The notes below the pieces were generated by a model. That model made no database searches and was not told where the DNA came from. It saw only the letters and a list, made by a program, of their open reading frames with translations. 64,000 bases of DNA from NCBI GenBank assembly GCA_009823395.1, contig CM020507.1, forward strand, positions 5,522,501 to 5,586,500. The letters run 5' to 3'. Shown one piece after another: positions 1 through 32,000 of the stretch (position 1 is its first letter; every line of letters starts with the position of its first letter). The position numbers and the translations under genes are program-made. Origin of the DNA: Thamnaconus septentrionalis (taxonomy: Eukaryota > Chordata > Actinopteri > Tetraodontiformes > Monacanthidae).

Positions 1-640
1 GGTGAGGTCTGACATGACTGCAGGGCAGGGAGTGTGTCACGCTGGGTTTGGTGCGGGTGACTGCCTCCCGTTGACACCAGGCTGAGCGGAGGTGAGGTGT
101 CAAGGCCAGTCAATGGTTTACACTCTCTGTGTCTAACTGAGGTTCACTGAGGTTTTTGTTGTTGTTGTTGAAAGAATAAACACATCATAGCGCAAGAGTG
201 AAGGTCATTTCTAAAGACGCAGAACTTGTATGTCGATTCACAATTAAAGAAGAACAGGCAGAAATGAAAAGAGATAACGGATTATCTGATGTATGGAATA
301 AACTCTGTTAATTAAGCTTAAACATTAGATTGTAATAAATACTGAACTGCAACTGCAACTGCAGTTGGAAATCTTGGAAATTATTACATTTCCAAAAGTG
401 ACGTGATGCAAATCAAACCAGATTGAAGACTCACAGGTTTGACTCGAGGCTACAAACTTTCAGGATTTGTTTGTTTAATCTTCTCGTCTTTGGTAGGTAG
501 TGATTAAAACAAACTGCTCTATGATAGAGATCAGGTGTCTTGTAGTTGCAGCGTGTCATTCCTGGGATTTCCTTTCAGACGGACATACAAAACTTTTCCA
601 TTTGCCCCAAGTAGACGAGCGCGTCACTCTCAATCCTCAC
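1..640 (-). other. smarca2 intron 28, incomplete
   Basis: Begins at the exon 28 donor (639-640) and runs off the left edge. No exon matching the following family sequence (AIEDGNLEEM) is visible on the minus strand. A short (GTT)n at about 160-175 is the only repeat; otherwise unremarkable AT-rich intron. Confidence 0.7.
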
Positions 641-20831
<20,191 letters not shown>

Positions 20832-20842
20832 CGACCAAATAG

Positions 20843-21579
20843 CTGGAAAGGGATTCCAGACAGCTCTGTGTGTTGATCCATAAAAAAATATATATATATA
20901 TTAATATACACACACAAGTAGTTCACAATTATTCATTCAAAACACGATAGTGGTTCCATTATTCTTTTTTCTTCTATTTAGGATCACTGGCTGTGTTTGC
21001 GTTGTGTACAATTGTTGTTGGTGCACGGAAGATTAAGCAAATAAATAATTAACGTTGAAGATGAATGTCCAGACTCTGCACGGGCTGAAAAAAGGTCTGG
21101 AGAAGCAACAGATATGGAGCATTTCAAGCAAAAGGTGAAGAGCAGCCGATGGAGGCTGCCAGCGTCAGTGCCAGTGAAAACTAAATGAAGACATATCGCC
21201 TTGGGGTAAATTTATGCAACACTTTTGAGTTGAGTGTATTACAAATCTGGCCGTGGCGTTAAATTACAAACAAATGGGCATTCGTAAACACTTTTAAATC
21301 CCTCAAGTAGGACAATTGATACCGTATAATAACGCTAATGTGTGTTTAAGAGCCTTTACTGTGCCGTTACTGTAAACGCTAGCTCGCTGCCATCACTTCG
21401 CAGAACTAACGTCAAGTCTGATTGGATCATGGCTTCCCTAAAACAAAAAAAACAACTGGTGGCCATTACGCATATGCGGGCAAAAAAAAATCTAAAGTTT
21501 GGATGACAATCAAGCTCAAGACACGACCTTGACGGATAATTGACAGAGGCTTTTAATAAAACTTCGGTGTTGAACGGTG
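20843..21579 (-). other. smarca2 intron 1, 3' part
   Basis: AT-rich; contains a short (AT)n at 20886-20905. No exon or repeat family recognised. Confidence 0.6.
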
Positions 21580-21860
21580 TGACGTAACGGCACAGTGCGA
21601 ACGGGAAACGAGCAACGGGCGCCTCTCGAGCCCGCGGCGCTCGAGCGTTTCCGAGGGCTCGGCTAGCTGCTAGACGCTAGCAGACCGCTATCAGTTAGCA
21701 GCTAACCGCCTGCTAGTCAGTCCAGCCGACTGACGCAGCCGCGGTTACACTTAGCGGACTGCGCTCGCGTCTGATGAAAGTTTAGACAGTTTAAGCAGCG
21801 CGCACACTCACACATTAAAACCGTTTTCGTCGCGAACAAAGCGCCCGGAGGAGGCTCACC
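21580..21860. promoter_or_regulatory. CpG-rich block at the smarca2 5' end
   Basis: CpG dinucleotides are dense (for example the run around 21600-21660 and 21720-21850) compared with the AT-rich sequence on both sides. It covers the start of intron 1 next to exon 1, consistent with an unmethylated promoter-associated island. The length is modest, as is common in fish. Confidence 0.55.
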
Positions 21861-22005
21861 TTTCCGCTGTTGATGTCACTGCGCGCAATTACGTGTAAAT
21901 ATTATTTCTTCGAAATATGACTGCTATCCATAAGTTCACTCCCCCCTCGGTGTTGTTTTGCTGACATATTGAAGTTTTTTCCTCGAGTTGCCATTACTGA
22001 TTTGT
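21860..22005 (-). other. smarca2: smarca2 non-coding exon 1 (5' UTR), upstream limit approximate
   Basis: A strong donor (AAAG followed by GTGAGC, gt at 21858-21859) lies about 1 kb upstream of the ATG exon and just downstream of promoter-like motifs, the usual layout for SMARCA2, whose first exon is untranslated. The transcription start is inferred, not seen. An upstream ORF (21902-21994) falls inside if transcription starts above 21994. Confidence 0.6.
21902..21994 (-). other. Candidate upstream ORF, 30 codons, in smarca2 5' UTR
   Basis: An ATG in a fair context (G at +4) at 21994-21992 opens 30 codons ending in TAA at 21904-21902, wholly within the predicted first exon and upstream of its donor. 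It would reduce initiation at the main ATG if the transcript begins upstream of it. Whether it is transcribed or translated cannot be told from sequence alone. Confidence 0.4.
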
Positions 22006-22010
22006 CAATG

Positions 22011-22050
22011 TCACCGGAAGTCCCGCCTCCTCTCCGCAGCTATTGGCGAA
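22011..22050 (-). promoter_or_regulatory. smarca2 core promoter motifs (ETS, GC box, CCAAT)
   Basis: Within 35 bases there is an ETS site (CCGGAAGT, 22014-22021), a GC-box-like CCCGCCTCC (22022-22030) and an inverted CCAAT box (ATTGG, 22042-22046). No TATA box is seen at the expected spacing. This is a typical housekeeping, TATA-less arrangement and sits just upstream of exon 1 on the minus strand. Confidence 0.6.
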
Positions 22051-22105
22051 CCTAAACGCCAGCCTTCATATTTTAGGTCTTGGGCGTGTCTGCACTGTAA
22101 CCCAG

Positions 22106-22133
<28 letters not shown>
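22106..22133. repeat. (CTG)n trinucleotide repeat upstream of smarca2
   Basis: Nine CTG units within about 60-90 bases upstream of the CCAAT box. Confidence 0.93.
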
Positions 22134-22136
<3 letters not shown>

Positions 22137-24166
22137 GTTGAGAGGCCATGATTACAAACAGCTCTGTACTCCGGGAAAAGTTGACTACAAACTTGGAAGC
22201 ATCAACTTTATCTGCTTCAACTTTCTTTTAATTTATTTTTGTCATGTTTTACGGTAGAGTGAAATGATAGGTGACTGTTGCAAGCAGAACTTTCACCTTT
22301 TTTACATACACCACATGTGGCTCACACATGTGCGAACTGTAACATGTGTATAAAAGTGAACAGTGGACTGCTAATAATTCATCGATGTGTGGTTATTTTT
22401 AGATTTCAGTGTTTGACATCACGTACACGGGCAGCCAAACGTTTAAATTGCAAATAGTGTCATTGAGAACACCTCATCATGTTGACCGCCTAATGAGTTG
22501 TTATGGGGGAAACAAATATATAAATTGTGTTTACGAGTTCATCCAGATGATCTGTGGAAAGTTTCGGAGGGAACGCCCACATAATCCTACAGTCACACCG
22601 CCTCAGAACCACCACAAGATGGCAGCAGTGCCCGGAAGTTGTCACAGGGCCCAGTCTGCGCTTCTGTACTGCAGCAGAGACGCACCTGGCGGGTTGTCAA
22701 TTACTGCAGGCATCCGAGCCCTAAATAAACATGTCAAGCCCGGAGTGATTAAGCGCTACAGCTCGCGTTTGTGTGCACGAACACATTGGTACACATGACG
22801 AAAGAAACGCCGAGTCATGCAAATAAACGCAAGGTTTTATCAGGCCTTATTTGCATCAGTAGAAACCTGGTTCTGTTTTTCTTGTAGACAAACCTAAACT
22901 GTGTTTACTGCAGCACTTGTTTGTTTAAACCAGATCCATTATAGATATAGTTTATCATGGCCTATTTTATCCCATTTAGTTTAAAAATTTGCTTAAATTT
23001 ACATCAAGTGTATTTTTATCCAAATACTTTACAATACAAAACTTGTTTTAGAATCTATCTATCTATCTATCTATATATCTATCTATGTTTGATGACACCC
23101 AGATGACCCTGTAAGAAAGTCAAAGCACTGCAGCCCATCGGCCCGTCATTTGAATGCCTCGCGTGTCGACAAAGCCGCACATTTAAACTTTGATCTTGAC
23201 TTCCCCTCCTTAACAATTCCACCTTTTCTTAGACGTCTCCATAAAGGATGTGTGCAGGGGTTCCTGAATGTAAATTTTAACCAAATAAACAAACTTAATT
23301 AACTCTGCGGTCAAAGCTGCCGCCCCTTTCAAACTCACCGAGCCAGGAAAGGGCTCAGCCGCAGTCATTTGGCAGTGAAAGGACTAGTGGTTGTGGCTTC
23401 CATTCACCTTGAAACCCTCTGTGAGAAAGGCTCTGGTGCATCCACAGCATGACATTTCAGTCAAAGACTGCAGGTTTTGAAATGGGGAAGAACAGAACAA
23501 TGGAACACGGATGCAAAGAAGGGGCCAATGAATCCATCCATCTTTCCTCATTTTTCTTTGGAAAAATACCCACTGGCGTTCTCTGCAAAAGTACAAAATG
23601 AAAGGAAAACACTGACGTCAGTGCACTTCAGCTTGCAGTGCCTTCTGTAGTGAGCAGTATACTTAAAATTCTTCAAATTTGCCCTTTAAATTCTAATTGG
23701 TTATAAGTTAAATTAAAATTAAGTTTGTTTTTATCTGAATCTTTGCATAGTTCTTTGACAGTAACTTGTGTTCAATTCTGTTTTATTGTTGGTTTTATAG
23801 CCTTGACAAGTAAATTTGTGAAGCAATTAAATTTTCAAAATTTATTTTATATTGTATTAAATTAATGTGACTTTGAAAATGGGGAGTGGGGGTGACATAG
23901 ATTTTTTTTTTTAATTCGTAAGTTATCAACACCTTTTAAAAAGGAAGCCATAAAGTGAAAAGATACACATCATAAAAACTAAGACATATAGCATAGCAGA
24001 CACTCAGCAAACAAATACATATTTAAATACATATCACAATGACACGTTAAAAAAAAAAAGTGAGCTGATTGAACGGTTTTCTTGAGCTTTGTTACTTGCT
24101 GAAATGAATTGGTACAACTGTATTATTTATTCTTGGGTTTGCTTGTTTTTTCAGTGCCATTGTACT

Positions 24167-24168
<2 letters not shown>
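22134..24168. other. Upstream flank of smarca2, no gene recognised
   Basis: AT-rich with an (ATCT)n at 23053-23086. No open frame with family resemblance; apart from the motif pair at 22614 I see no supported feature. Confidence 0.6.
22614..22639 (+). promoter_or_regulatory. YY1-like plus ETS motif pair
   Basis: CAAGATGGCAGC (22614-22625) is a YY1-type site and CCCGGAAGT (22631-22639) an ETS-type site, 8 bases apart. Pairs like this often sit at TATA-less start sites. The ATG inside the YY1 site opens a 59-codon frame (22619-22798). Could be a divergent promoter or an enhancer of smarca2. Confidence 0.35.

Positions 24169-24209
<41 letters not shown>
24169..24209. repeat. (CA)n microsatellite
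   Basis: 20 CA units followed by imperfect CACG/CACA. Confidence 0.95.
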
Positions 24210-24210
<1 letters not shown>

Positions 24211-27200
24211 GAACACGCACGCACACTTATACAACAGTTCACACAAACTGTGCATGTGTGTGCAGTCCGCAGGTGTGAGCAAACACGGGTGTGTTTTCCT
24301 CATTTGCTTCACACGAGCCACATTTGGTAGCGAGCTGTTTGCTTTCCACTCACCGAGAGCATCTTTTACATAACCAATGGTCAAACTAAGGCAAACTAAT
24401 TTTATTTTCTTAGCCAGATGACAAAGTTAGTTGTTCAAACAGGGAAGACCTCAAAACACTCGGACGTTTGTGCTTGATTGAATGAATTCAGTGCTTGGCC
24501 TTTGGTGTTGTTTCCTTTTTCCAACTGTACTTCATTTATTTGCTGTTCCATCGAGTATCTTCTACATCGAGTATCTATTGTTGTGTGTGTGTATGTAAAC
24601 ATACATACAGTATAGACAGATAGATAGATCACCAAGTTTAGATGAGTGGCAGCTTCAGATTTTTTCAGCTACAAGAGGATTATTATAGTTTTATTCTTCA
24701 ATTCCATGCCCAGGATCCAGAAGGAGTGATGTCCCCCGCCGCTGCACACATGGCGAAAATATTTAATATTACGTCATTTACATATTTGCCTCTGCGCGGC
24801 TCAGCAGGAGGGCAGCGGTTCTGCCCGTCAGTCATCCACAAGACTTATAAGGGTGTAGGTTGACCAGAATAATCCATTTTCAGACAGAGTTCTGGAAAAA
24901 GGCGCAGGCTCTGCTTGATTTTTTTTGGGATCTGGGAGGTGTCTCGTTTGGCTGCGGCTGTTGTATCATCTCAGAAAAGGATTTCCTATTTCACGGTTCT
25001 GGGCCAACTGGCTGCTGCCCCTCTCAGCTCTGACCGCTGTCAGCTACATCACCCTGCAATGTGCTGCTGCGTCTTCTTCTCCTTTGTCCGTCTTACAAAG
25101 GGAGGGGAAAAAAAGTCATTAAGATTTACAGGCAGGTGTGCTGCGCTCCCCCCTCACTTCCACGCTGAGCGGCGGCGCTCGCTATGCCGGAGCTGTTTTT
25201 GACCCCCTCGCCCCCTTGAGAGAATCGGGGCGTTTGGTCAGGGCCAACGTCTCTGCGATCTTTTTCCAAGATGGTGCGGGGAGGTCACGCTGGAGGCCGA
25301 GGGGAGAGGAAGCGCTGTCAGGGACGGGCCCTTTGTAGTCGCCTTTGTTGCAGGTGTTCTGCCATTCAGTGTTAAAGCATAGCTGTTTAATATTACAAGC
25401 CGGCCGACATCTGGTGGCCTGGGCTGCACAGCAGCTCAAATGGCGACCAACACGCCTGATAATATCCACCGAATCCACTGACATATGACTTCTGCGTGAA
25501 CACACAGATGTTAATAACTGGCAGGCAGCGTCCGTGCACGAAAAAAAAAGGTGATTGTATTGACTGGAAATCGACTTTTGCATTTGTTTCCAGTAAGAAA
25601 AAAAAAAAAAGCTACTTATTTCCCACTGATAAGTGTGCATTTGTGTAGCAGATTTTTTAAAATTATTATTATTTAAAGGGCAGTGTGCAAGATTCCGTGG
25701 CCTCTGGTGATTGGAAAACAGATTGCAAACAATTTAGGACATTTATCAAGTATTTCATTTTTACCTGAGGCCATATTGTTGCTTTAGATTCGGCAATTAA
25801 AAAAAAAAGACCTGCAGTCAACTTAACACAGAGTGAATGGCCACCCTGCAGAAATTAGGTGACTTTCCGGCTTTTCACAGCGACTCTTTCCAGTAGAAAA
25901 AAATAGGTAGGCAATCCTCTCCTTTATTTCTATTTTTTTGGTAATACCTGCCGAACACATCTGCGACCTGTTAGGACCACAGATGCCTGAGCCCACTCAG
26001 TCTTAACCTGAGCCGCAGCAGCGGAGAAAACAGTGTCAAGATGTAAAGCGTGAGCTCAAAACGTCTCTGGATATTTATCAAAGAGGTCGTCTGTTGGTTG
26101 GTTGGAGTGAGACGATGAGGGGATTCATTCTGCCCTGCCGCTCTAATTTGGCGGGTGGGTTTTTGGCGGCGTGCAGCAAGCTCAGGGGTGGCACGCTGTG
26201 GTATGTGTGGCATCCTGCGACTAATTCCTCTGTTTCCACTCGCAAGGGAAAAAAACCGGCCATCAACAGCGTGAGGGTGAGCGGAGCAACCGTCGATGAC
26301 TCCACTGAAGATGAAGATAATTGGCGAGGATGAAAGCCAACGATGGGAAGCGTTTGGAGTGGTTACTTTGGACAGGCAGCCGGCTTCTGTTCCGTAGAAC
26401 TGAGGGCACTCTGGAGGTCAAGATGTTTTCCTGCTCTTTGACCCTCTGTGGTTCGGAGGAGCGCTGTTAAAGGCCAAAGGTCAGCATCTCCGGGCCGTGG
26501 GTGAGGGGGGTTCCTCAGACTCAGTTGTACCTCCACTCGTTTGTTTGTGACAGATTTCCCTACATGAAATTTGAATTTCTCATTTTGTACGATTTGTCCT
26601 GCGGGCAGGTTGACGTTTCGGTTCAAAAAGTCTTTGGTGGACATTTTCCTAAATTGGCCTCTATTTACCGTTGAACATACAATGCAGGCTTCTATTCAAA
26701 GTTCATGCAAATTTTAACTGATTATCCAGAAAAATGAAAGTGACAAAAATTCCCCCGCAGCCTATTTTCACACCTTCAGAGCAGGTCGCCTGAATGCTGA
26801 ATACTGAGGTGCTGCCGTGCAATCAGCTGATTAGCCATTTGCATTGATGTTGAAGGTCTAGTAAAGTGGCCAGTGAGTCTATGTTGAAAGAGAACTGCAT
26901 TCTTCGGTAAAGGTGCCGTGTGCTGGACTTCTGAGAGACTTTGGCACTGACAGATTTTGTAAAGTAATACCAGAAAGTGGGCACAATTTCCAACATGTTC
27001 AATTGTTTCTTTTTAAAATAAAAAGAAACAATATGTTAGTCCTCTGATAAAGTCCTATAAAACTGATCCTATTTATTTTATTCATCTATTTGTCTGTCGT
27101 TTTTGGTCCACTGCTCTGGCCTCAGCGGGAGGAAACCCGACTGTGGATGTGTGTCGGTGGCCAAGAACAATAGTGCGGGAGCAGAAACTGACGGTGGAGC

Positions 27201-28650
27201 AACAGCTTAGTGAAATGATCCTCTAACTGATGGTGGACGTAGTGTATTCTGGCACAAATTCATTTTTCATGGTGGGGAAAAAAAAAAGAGGTCGGGCACT
27301 TTCGTTTTGACTGGCCTGACAGCGATGATATATTGTGGATATTGTGGAATATATTTTCACATGGACTCTGGCCTGCTTTTGTTTTGTGTGAGTGTCTCTA
27401 CAGTGTGCGTACTCTACAGTCCCTCACGTGTTTGAAAGAGGAGACTCTTTAATCTTTTTTTTCAGCATTTTTAGCTTTATCCAAGCTTTTATTTTAAACA
27501 TTACTTCAACATTTTTTGCAGTGTTTTATGTGTTTAGGCTGTTTTTGATACTCGGAACACAAGAAAATAAAAGTGAATGTAACATACGGAAGCAGGAAAG
27601 TAACACAACTAACACACTGTTCTCAGCAATCCAAGTTTGATTCTCCAGTTTCCACTATTTAATAGATCTAGGGTCACAAAAGATGAAATGTTCTTATATT
27701 CTGACCATTTGATTATTCACACAGAAAACAACACAGCACGCGGTTTTGATATCCGCCGTGAAGACCTTCAGCCGACGCCGTCGAGCTGCCTCGTGAGGAA
27801 TGCATGCAGGTTATCACTTGCTGCAAATGCACACCGTTCTCGTGAGAATTAGCCGAAGTGGTGGAGGAGGCCGCGGAGGCCGAGGAGGCTGAGGCGGGCT
27901 CAGTGCCAGCACTGCGCCACCTGACAACTCCAGCAGGATTTAGGAGCCATTACGGAGGCAACGACAGACGTGTTTCTGACACGCGGGGATCAGGTGGCGG
28001 CTCTCCGATACATCAGCCTTAATCTTGTCACTCCAGACTCAGCGCTCACTTAATAGAGAACAATGGGCCGGCTAAGTATTTAGTTGTCAGATTCAAAAGG
28101 CGTCACTTGGCCCGGAACGGCGACGGAGAGCTCGCTGACAGCGACGGCAGACGCCCTCCGCTGCAAAATTAATACGACAAAGCGGCCTGTCAAGGTTTCC
28201 GCGCCCCTCCCTCCTCGCGGCCTTTCACACTGCAAATCCCCCCAGCCATTCTCCGGGCCGCCACTCCAGAAAAGGCCTCCGACGTGCACTCAAAAGGGAA
28301 ACCTTTTTTTTTTTCTTTTCTTTTCTTTTCTTCTCCTTTTTCTTCTCATCCCCAACCTTCTTTCTCCGAAAAGGAAGATGTGTAACGTTTCCACCCCCGG
28401 ACAGGAATTCCTGCGATGACTTGTTGTCATTCAGCAGCAGATCGACCTGTCATATTTGTCAGCCCGGGCTTTTTGTTGCGGCATTAGGGCAGCGAAAAAA
28501 CATTTGCAGGGAGTCGCAGAGGTTGGTTCTCATCCAAGCCTGCACGTCGTTTTTTCTTCTCCCCTCCCTTTATTCTGGCTGATAACTTTAAAAGAGAGTT
28601 ACCACTTTGTCACTGGAGGCCCTGGAGTGTCACCGAAGGGTAGCCAGCCA
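24210..28650. other. Gene-free intergenic stretch
   Basis: No coding gene recognised. Contains a degraded copy of a common fish repeat at about 25669-25740 (AAAGGGCAGTGTGCAAGATT then CTGGTGA), a perfect small hairpin at 27002-27032, and complex GC-balanced sequence at 27840-28280 that could be regulatory. Confidence 0.55.
27002..27032. repeat. Perfect hairpin, 14-bp arms
   Basis: 27002-27015 is the reverse complement of 27019-27032 around a 3-nt AAA loop. AT-rich. Confidence 0.9.
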
Positions 28651-28785
28651 CACCCACCGGCCACTTTATTAGGTGCACCTTGCTTATAGCTGGCACCTAA
28701 AACAGAAAAAAAGGGAGATGTGTAAAAATTTTAGAATCATGAAATGTGTTGTGGGGTGTGCAATAAAAATATAAAGACCTCACCA

Positions 28786-28822
<37 letters not shown>

Positions 28823-29035
28823 CATTATTATCATTATTATTATTATTATCATTATTATTATCATTATTATTATTACTAATTAATAAAGTGGCCGGTGATG
28901 GTAAATATATGCACACTGCTTCAAGGTTGCCACTGGTGGTTAATTTGAGCTGGAGCAGCCACATGATTGGTTGATTGGCTATTTGTGTTAACAGGTCAAT
29001 TCAAATTCAACCTAATAAAATGGCCGGTGATAGTT
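28651..29035. mobile_element. Non-autonomous element with 'CACCGGCCACTTTATTAGG' modules
   Basis: The module at 28654-28672 (forward) recurs inverted at 28881-28899 and 29011-29030 (with one or two mismatches), so the segment is bounded by inverted copies. An (ATT)n array lies between. A fourth, diverged copy lies at 55655-55680. This is a widespread fish repeat; I cannot assign its superfamily. Confidence 0.6.
28786..28875. repeat. (ATT)n trinucleotide repeat
   Basis: ATT units with several ATC variants, inside the element at 28651-29035. Confidence 0.95.
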
Positions 29036-32000
29036 TATTCCTGGCTGATTCTGTCTTTGTCTCGACCAGTGAGGAATGTGAAGGGGAAAAAAAATCATGA
29101 TTTCAAAGGGTCCATACGAGACGAATCATCTCAAGTTATTGGCCCACACATTTTGAAGTAGGTGCAAATGTGCGAAGGTTCTTCCTGGGTGGAAATAAAG
29201 TGGGAGAGCGTTTTCTTCTCGTTCTTTCCGCGCCATTAAATTGCGAACGAAAACAGAAGTATCACAACTGGACGACTCACTGTTCTTTTATCACCCCCCA
29301 CCACCCCCCCCACCCCCACACCCCCCACCCCACGCCTCCCTCCATCTCAGACACGTTGTTCTATTCTTCACGGAGACACACATGTCCGGCAGATGTTTGT
29401 GTGCGGTTTGTCAGCGCACAGCCGTCTGGACACCATCACCTCTAGAGGCCATAATATTAATATAACGGTGGGCAAATGGCGCAGCCGCACACAAATTAGC
29501 AGGCGGAGTCACGCGATGCGTTGATGCAGATGGTCACTTGGAAACAAAACGTGCTCGCTCTCTACTCGCGCTGCTTTTGTTGCGTTAACCTGCAATCTGT
29601 GCCGCTGATTAACCCGTCACCATGTCCGTCTTGGGAAAACACACAAACACTTAATTGCTGCTTGCACGCCACTGATCCCGGCTGGTGCTGATCCGCCACC
29701 GCTCGCTGCCGAGGCCTATTTTTATCGCGACAACAAACTCTCAGAAGAAGTTCAAAAGCGGAACCATCTGCTCCGCCTTACGGGGGAGCTTATTTACGAT
29801 GTTGTCATTTGTAATACATTCAAAGCCTGTATTAGCCTGCTATTCATCTCCTGACAGGCTCCCGCTGCTGACCTCCTCGCAAAGAAAAGGCTCGCTGGAG
29901 CTCAGTGCCGTCACCCAGAGGTGTGCCGAAGCGAGGTTTCTATTTTTGTTTCCGTACTCCGCCGGTGCGAGTCACAGGGAGGGACAGCAGCAAAAAAAAA
30001 AGCAAGAAAAAAATAGGAGTTGAGGAGGTATTTATATGTATATATTTGAAAAGCCAAAACGTGCCTGAAGCCGTCGCCCTGATGCTTTTTCCAGAGGTTC
30101 CAGGCCGTGCAGCTGGGAGAAGTTTGTTCAGGCAAATTGCTGTGCGAGTCCGTCAGTGAAATGTAGACAGGGTTGGCTGAGGGCCAGAGAGCGGCGGGCT
30201 CGCCGCAGTCATCGGGAGGAATTCACCGTGTGACCGTGTGACCAGTAGAAGCCTGTCGATGGGGAAAGAAAGGGGCGAAATGTGTGAACAGCGTGAGGGA
30301 AGTGGCAGCAGGCGAGTGGCAGAAGAGCAGCAGAGACAAACAGCTGGACCTGGAAAAAAAAGCATTCAATCAGTTTTCCAACAATTCCAACAATTTTATT
30401 TTGCTACCTGATGTGCTTTTGAAGGTTGGAAAAAAATGCTGAGAAAAATATTTTAAATACCGTTGCACAGAAACAACTCTGAAATTAATTAATGCGTAAC
30501 ATTTGTTTGGAGCTACTAAAGACAATTGCGCCTTTTTATTCCATTTATTTCTACATCAAAAAAACGCTAAAACAATTTTAGGATTTTTGTTAGTAAATCT
30601 TTCAGTTTCTGTTGTTTTTTTATTCACGTGTCGTTCTGCTCTGGGAAATGTTGAAGGCCCAGCGTGCAGCTTCTCACGGTGATAAAGTATATTGCAAATA
30701 ATACATTAATCCCCGTTTACTGGCGTCCCACTTGAGCTCACAGCTTTCTTACGTGACATCGGCTGCGATGTCAGTAGGGGTGTGCGATGTTTCGCGATGG
30801 TATCCTATAAAAGTAAAAGTAAAAGTTTTAAGTTAAAATTAATTTGAATAATCTGATAGTAAATAGGAATAAAATCTAAATAAGAATAATTAAAAAAATA
30901 ATAAAATGTGCAGATGCTTTCTTAATGTCTGGGGATTATTAGAGAAGATTAAAGTAACTGACATGCAAATCAAAGCAGCTTGACTGTGCAGATATATACA
31001 ACTGACTGTGACAATAGCAACTTAGGGTGAAGTGTGTGTGTATGTGTATGTGTGTGTAGTGTGGAGTGTAAAGTATTTTCCTCTTCAAAGCTGAACCACA
31101 AAGACACATTTTAAGGTTGGTCCTCCTTCTTTAGCGCGACTTATCGACCTCCACTGCACCAAGAAAAGAGACCTGCGGCTGAGAAACTGCTGGCCAGCGG
31201 CGCCACACAGCTCAAAGTGAGCGTGAATCAGTTTTCATCTTTTCACCTTCAGCTGCGTTGAAAGCTCGTCCAACCGACGAGGCAACATGACACGTTCTCA
31301 GCCTTCTGGAAAAAAACAGTCAAACAGAAGCAACAAAAAAAAGCTTTCACCTCCTCGCCGGCTTTTATCATCACATCTTAACACGCATGAGTCAAAAAGA
31401 CACAATCAGGTTTAAATGAGCGACACGGAGGGATTAGCGCTCCACCTTTGAATCTCTTTTTAGAAAAGATCAGAATCTCAATTTGTCCTTGTGCACGAAA
31501 AAGACAACAAACCTTGTTTGACTGTGAATATGCAGTACAAAAAATATCATAAATGTTTTTTCCCCTTTTTTGAAGTACACGAACAGTTGCCAGAAGATTT
31601 CAGGAAACTACAGTCAGTTGGCCAAACTCAGATTTTTCTTGTAGGTCAGCTGGCAATGAGGAGCAATCTGGCCCAATCAGTCTGATACGTACATGTTTCC
31701 ACACAATAAGGAAACACCAGGAATTGATGTCATGTGAGATACTGCACAAAAACCCGTTTCTGTAAAAATAACACAAAATAACAAAAAAATTGCAGATTAG
31801 ACAGCAACCACCTCAAGCAAACTATCAAGGGAGTTGTTTTCAAATTAAAATGTCTACTTCCTCTCGACATGCACTAAAAAAGGCTTTTACGACAAGTCGA
31901 CTGAGAGTTGAAATCTACGCTCCGACAGACGGGTTGTTGGAAGGGGGCCGGAGCAGACGCGCTGACAGGGTCGCCTCATTTCGCGGCCGATGCCTCTGAA

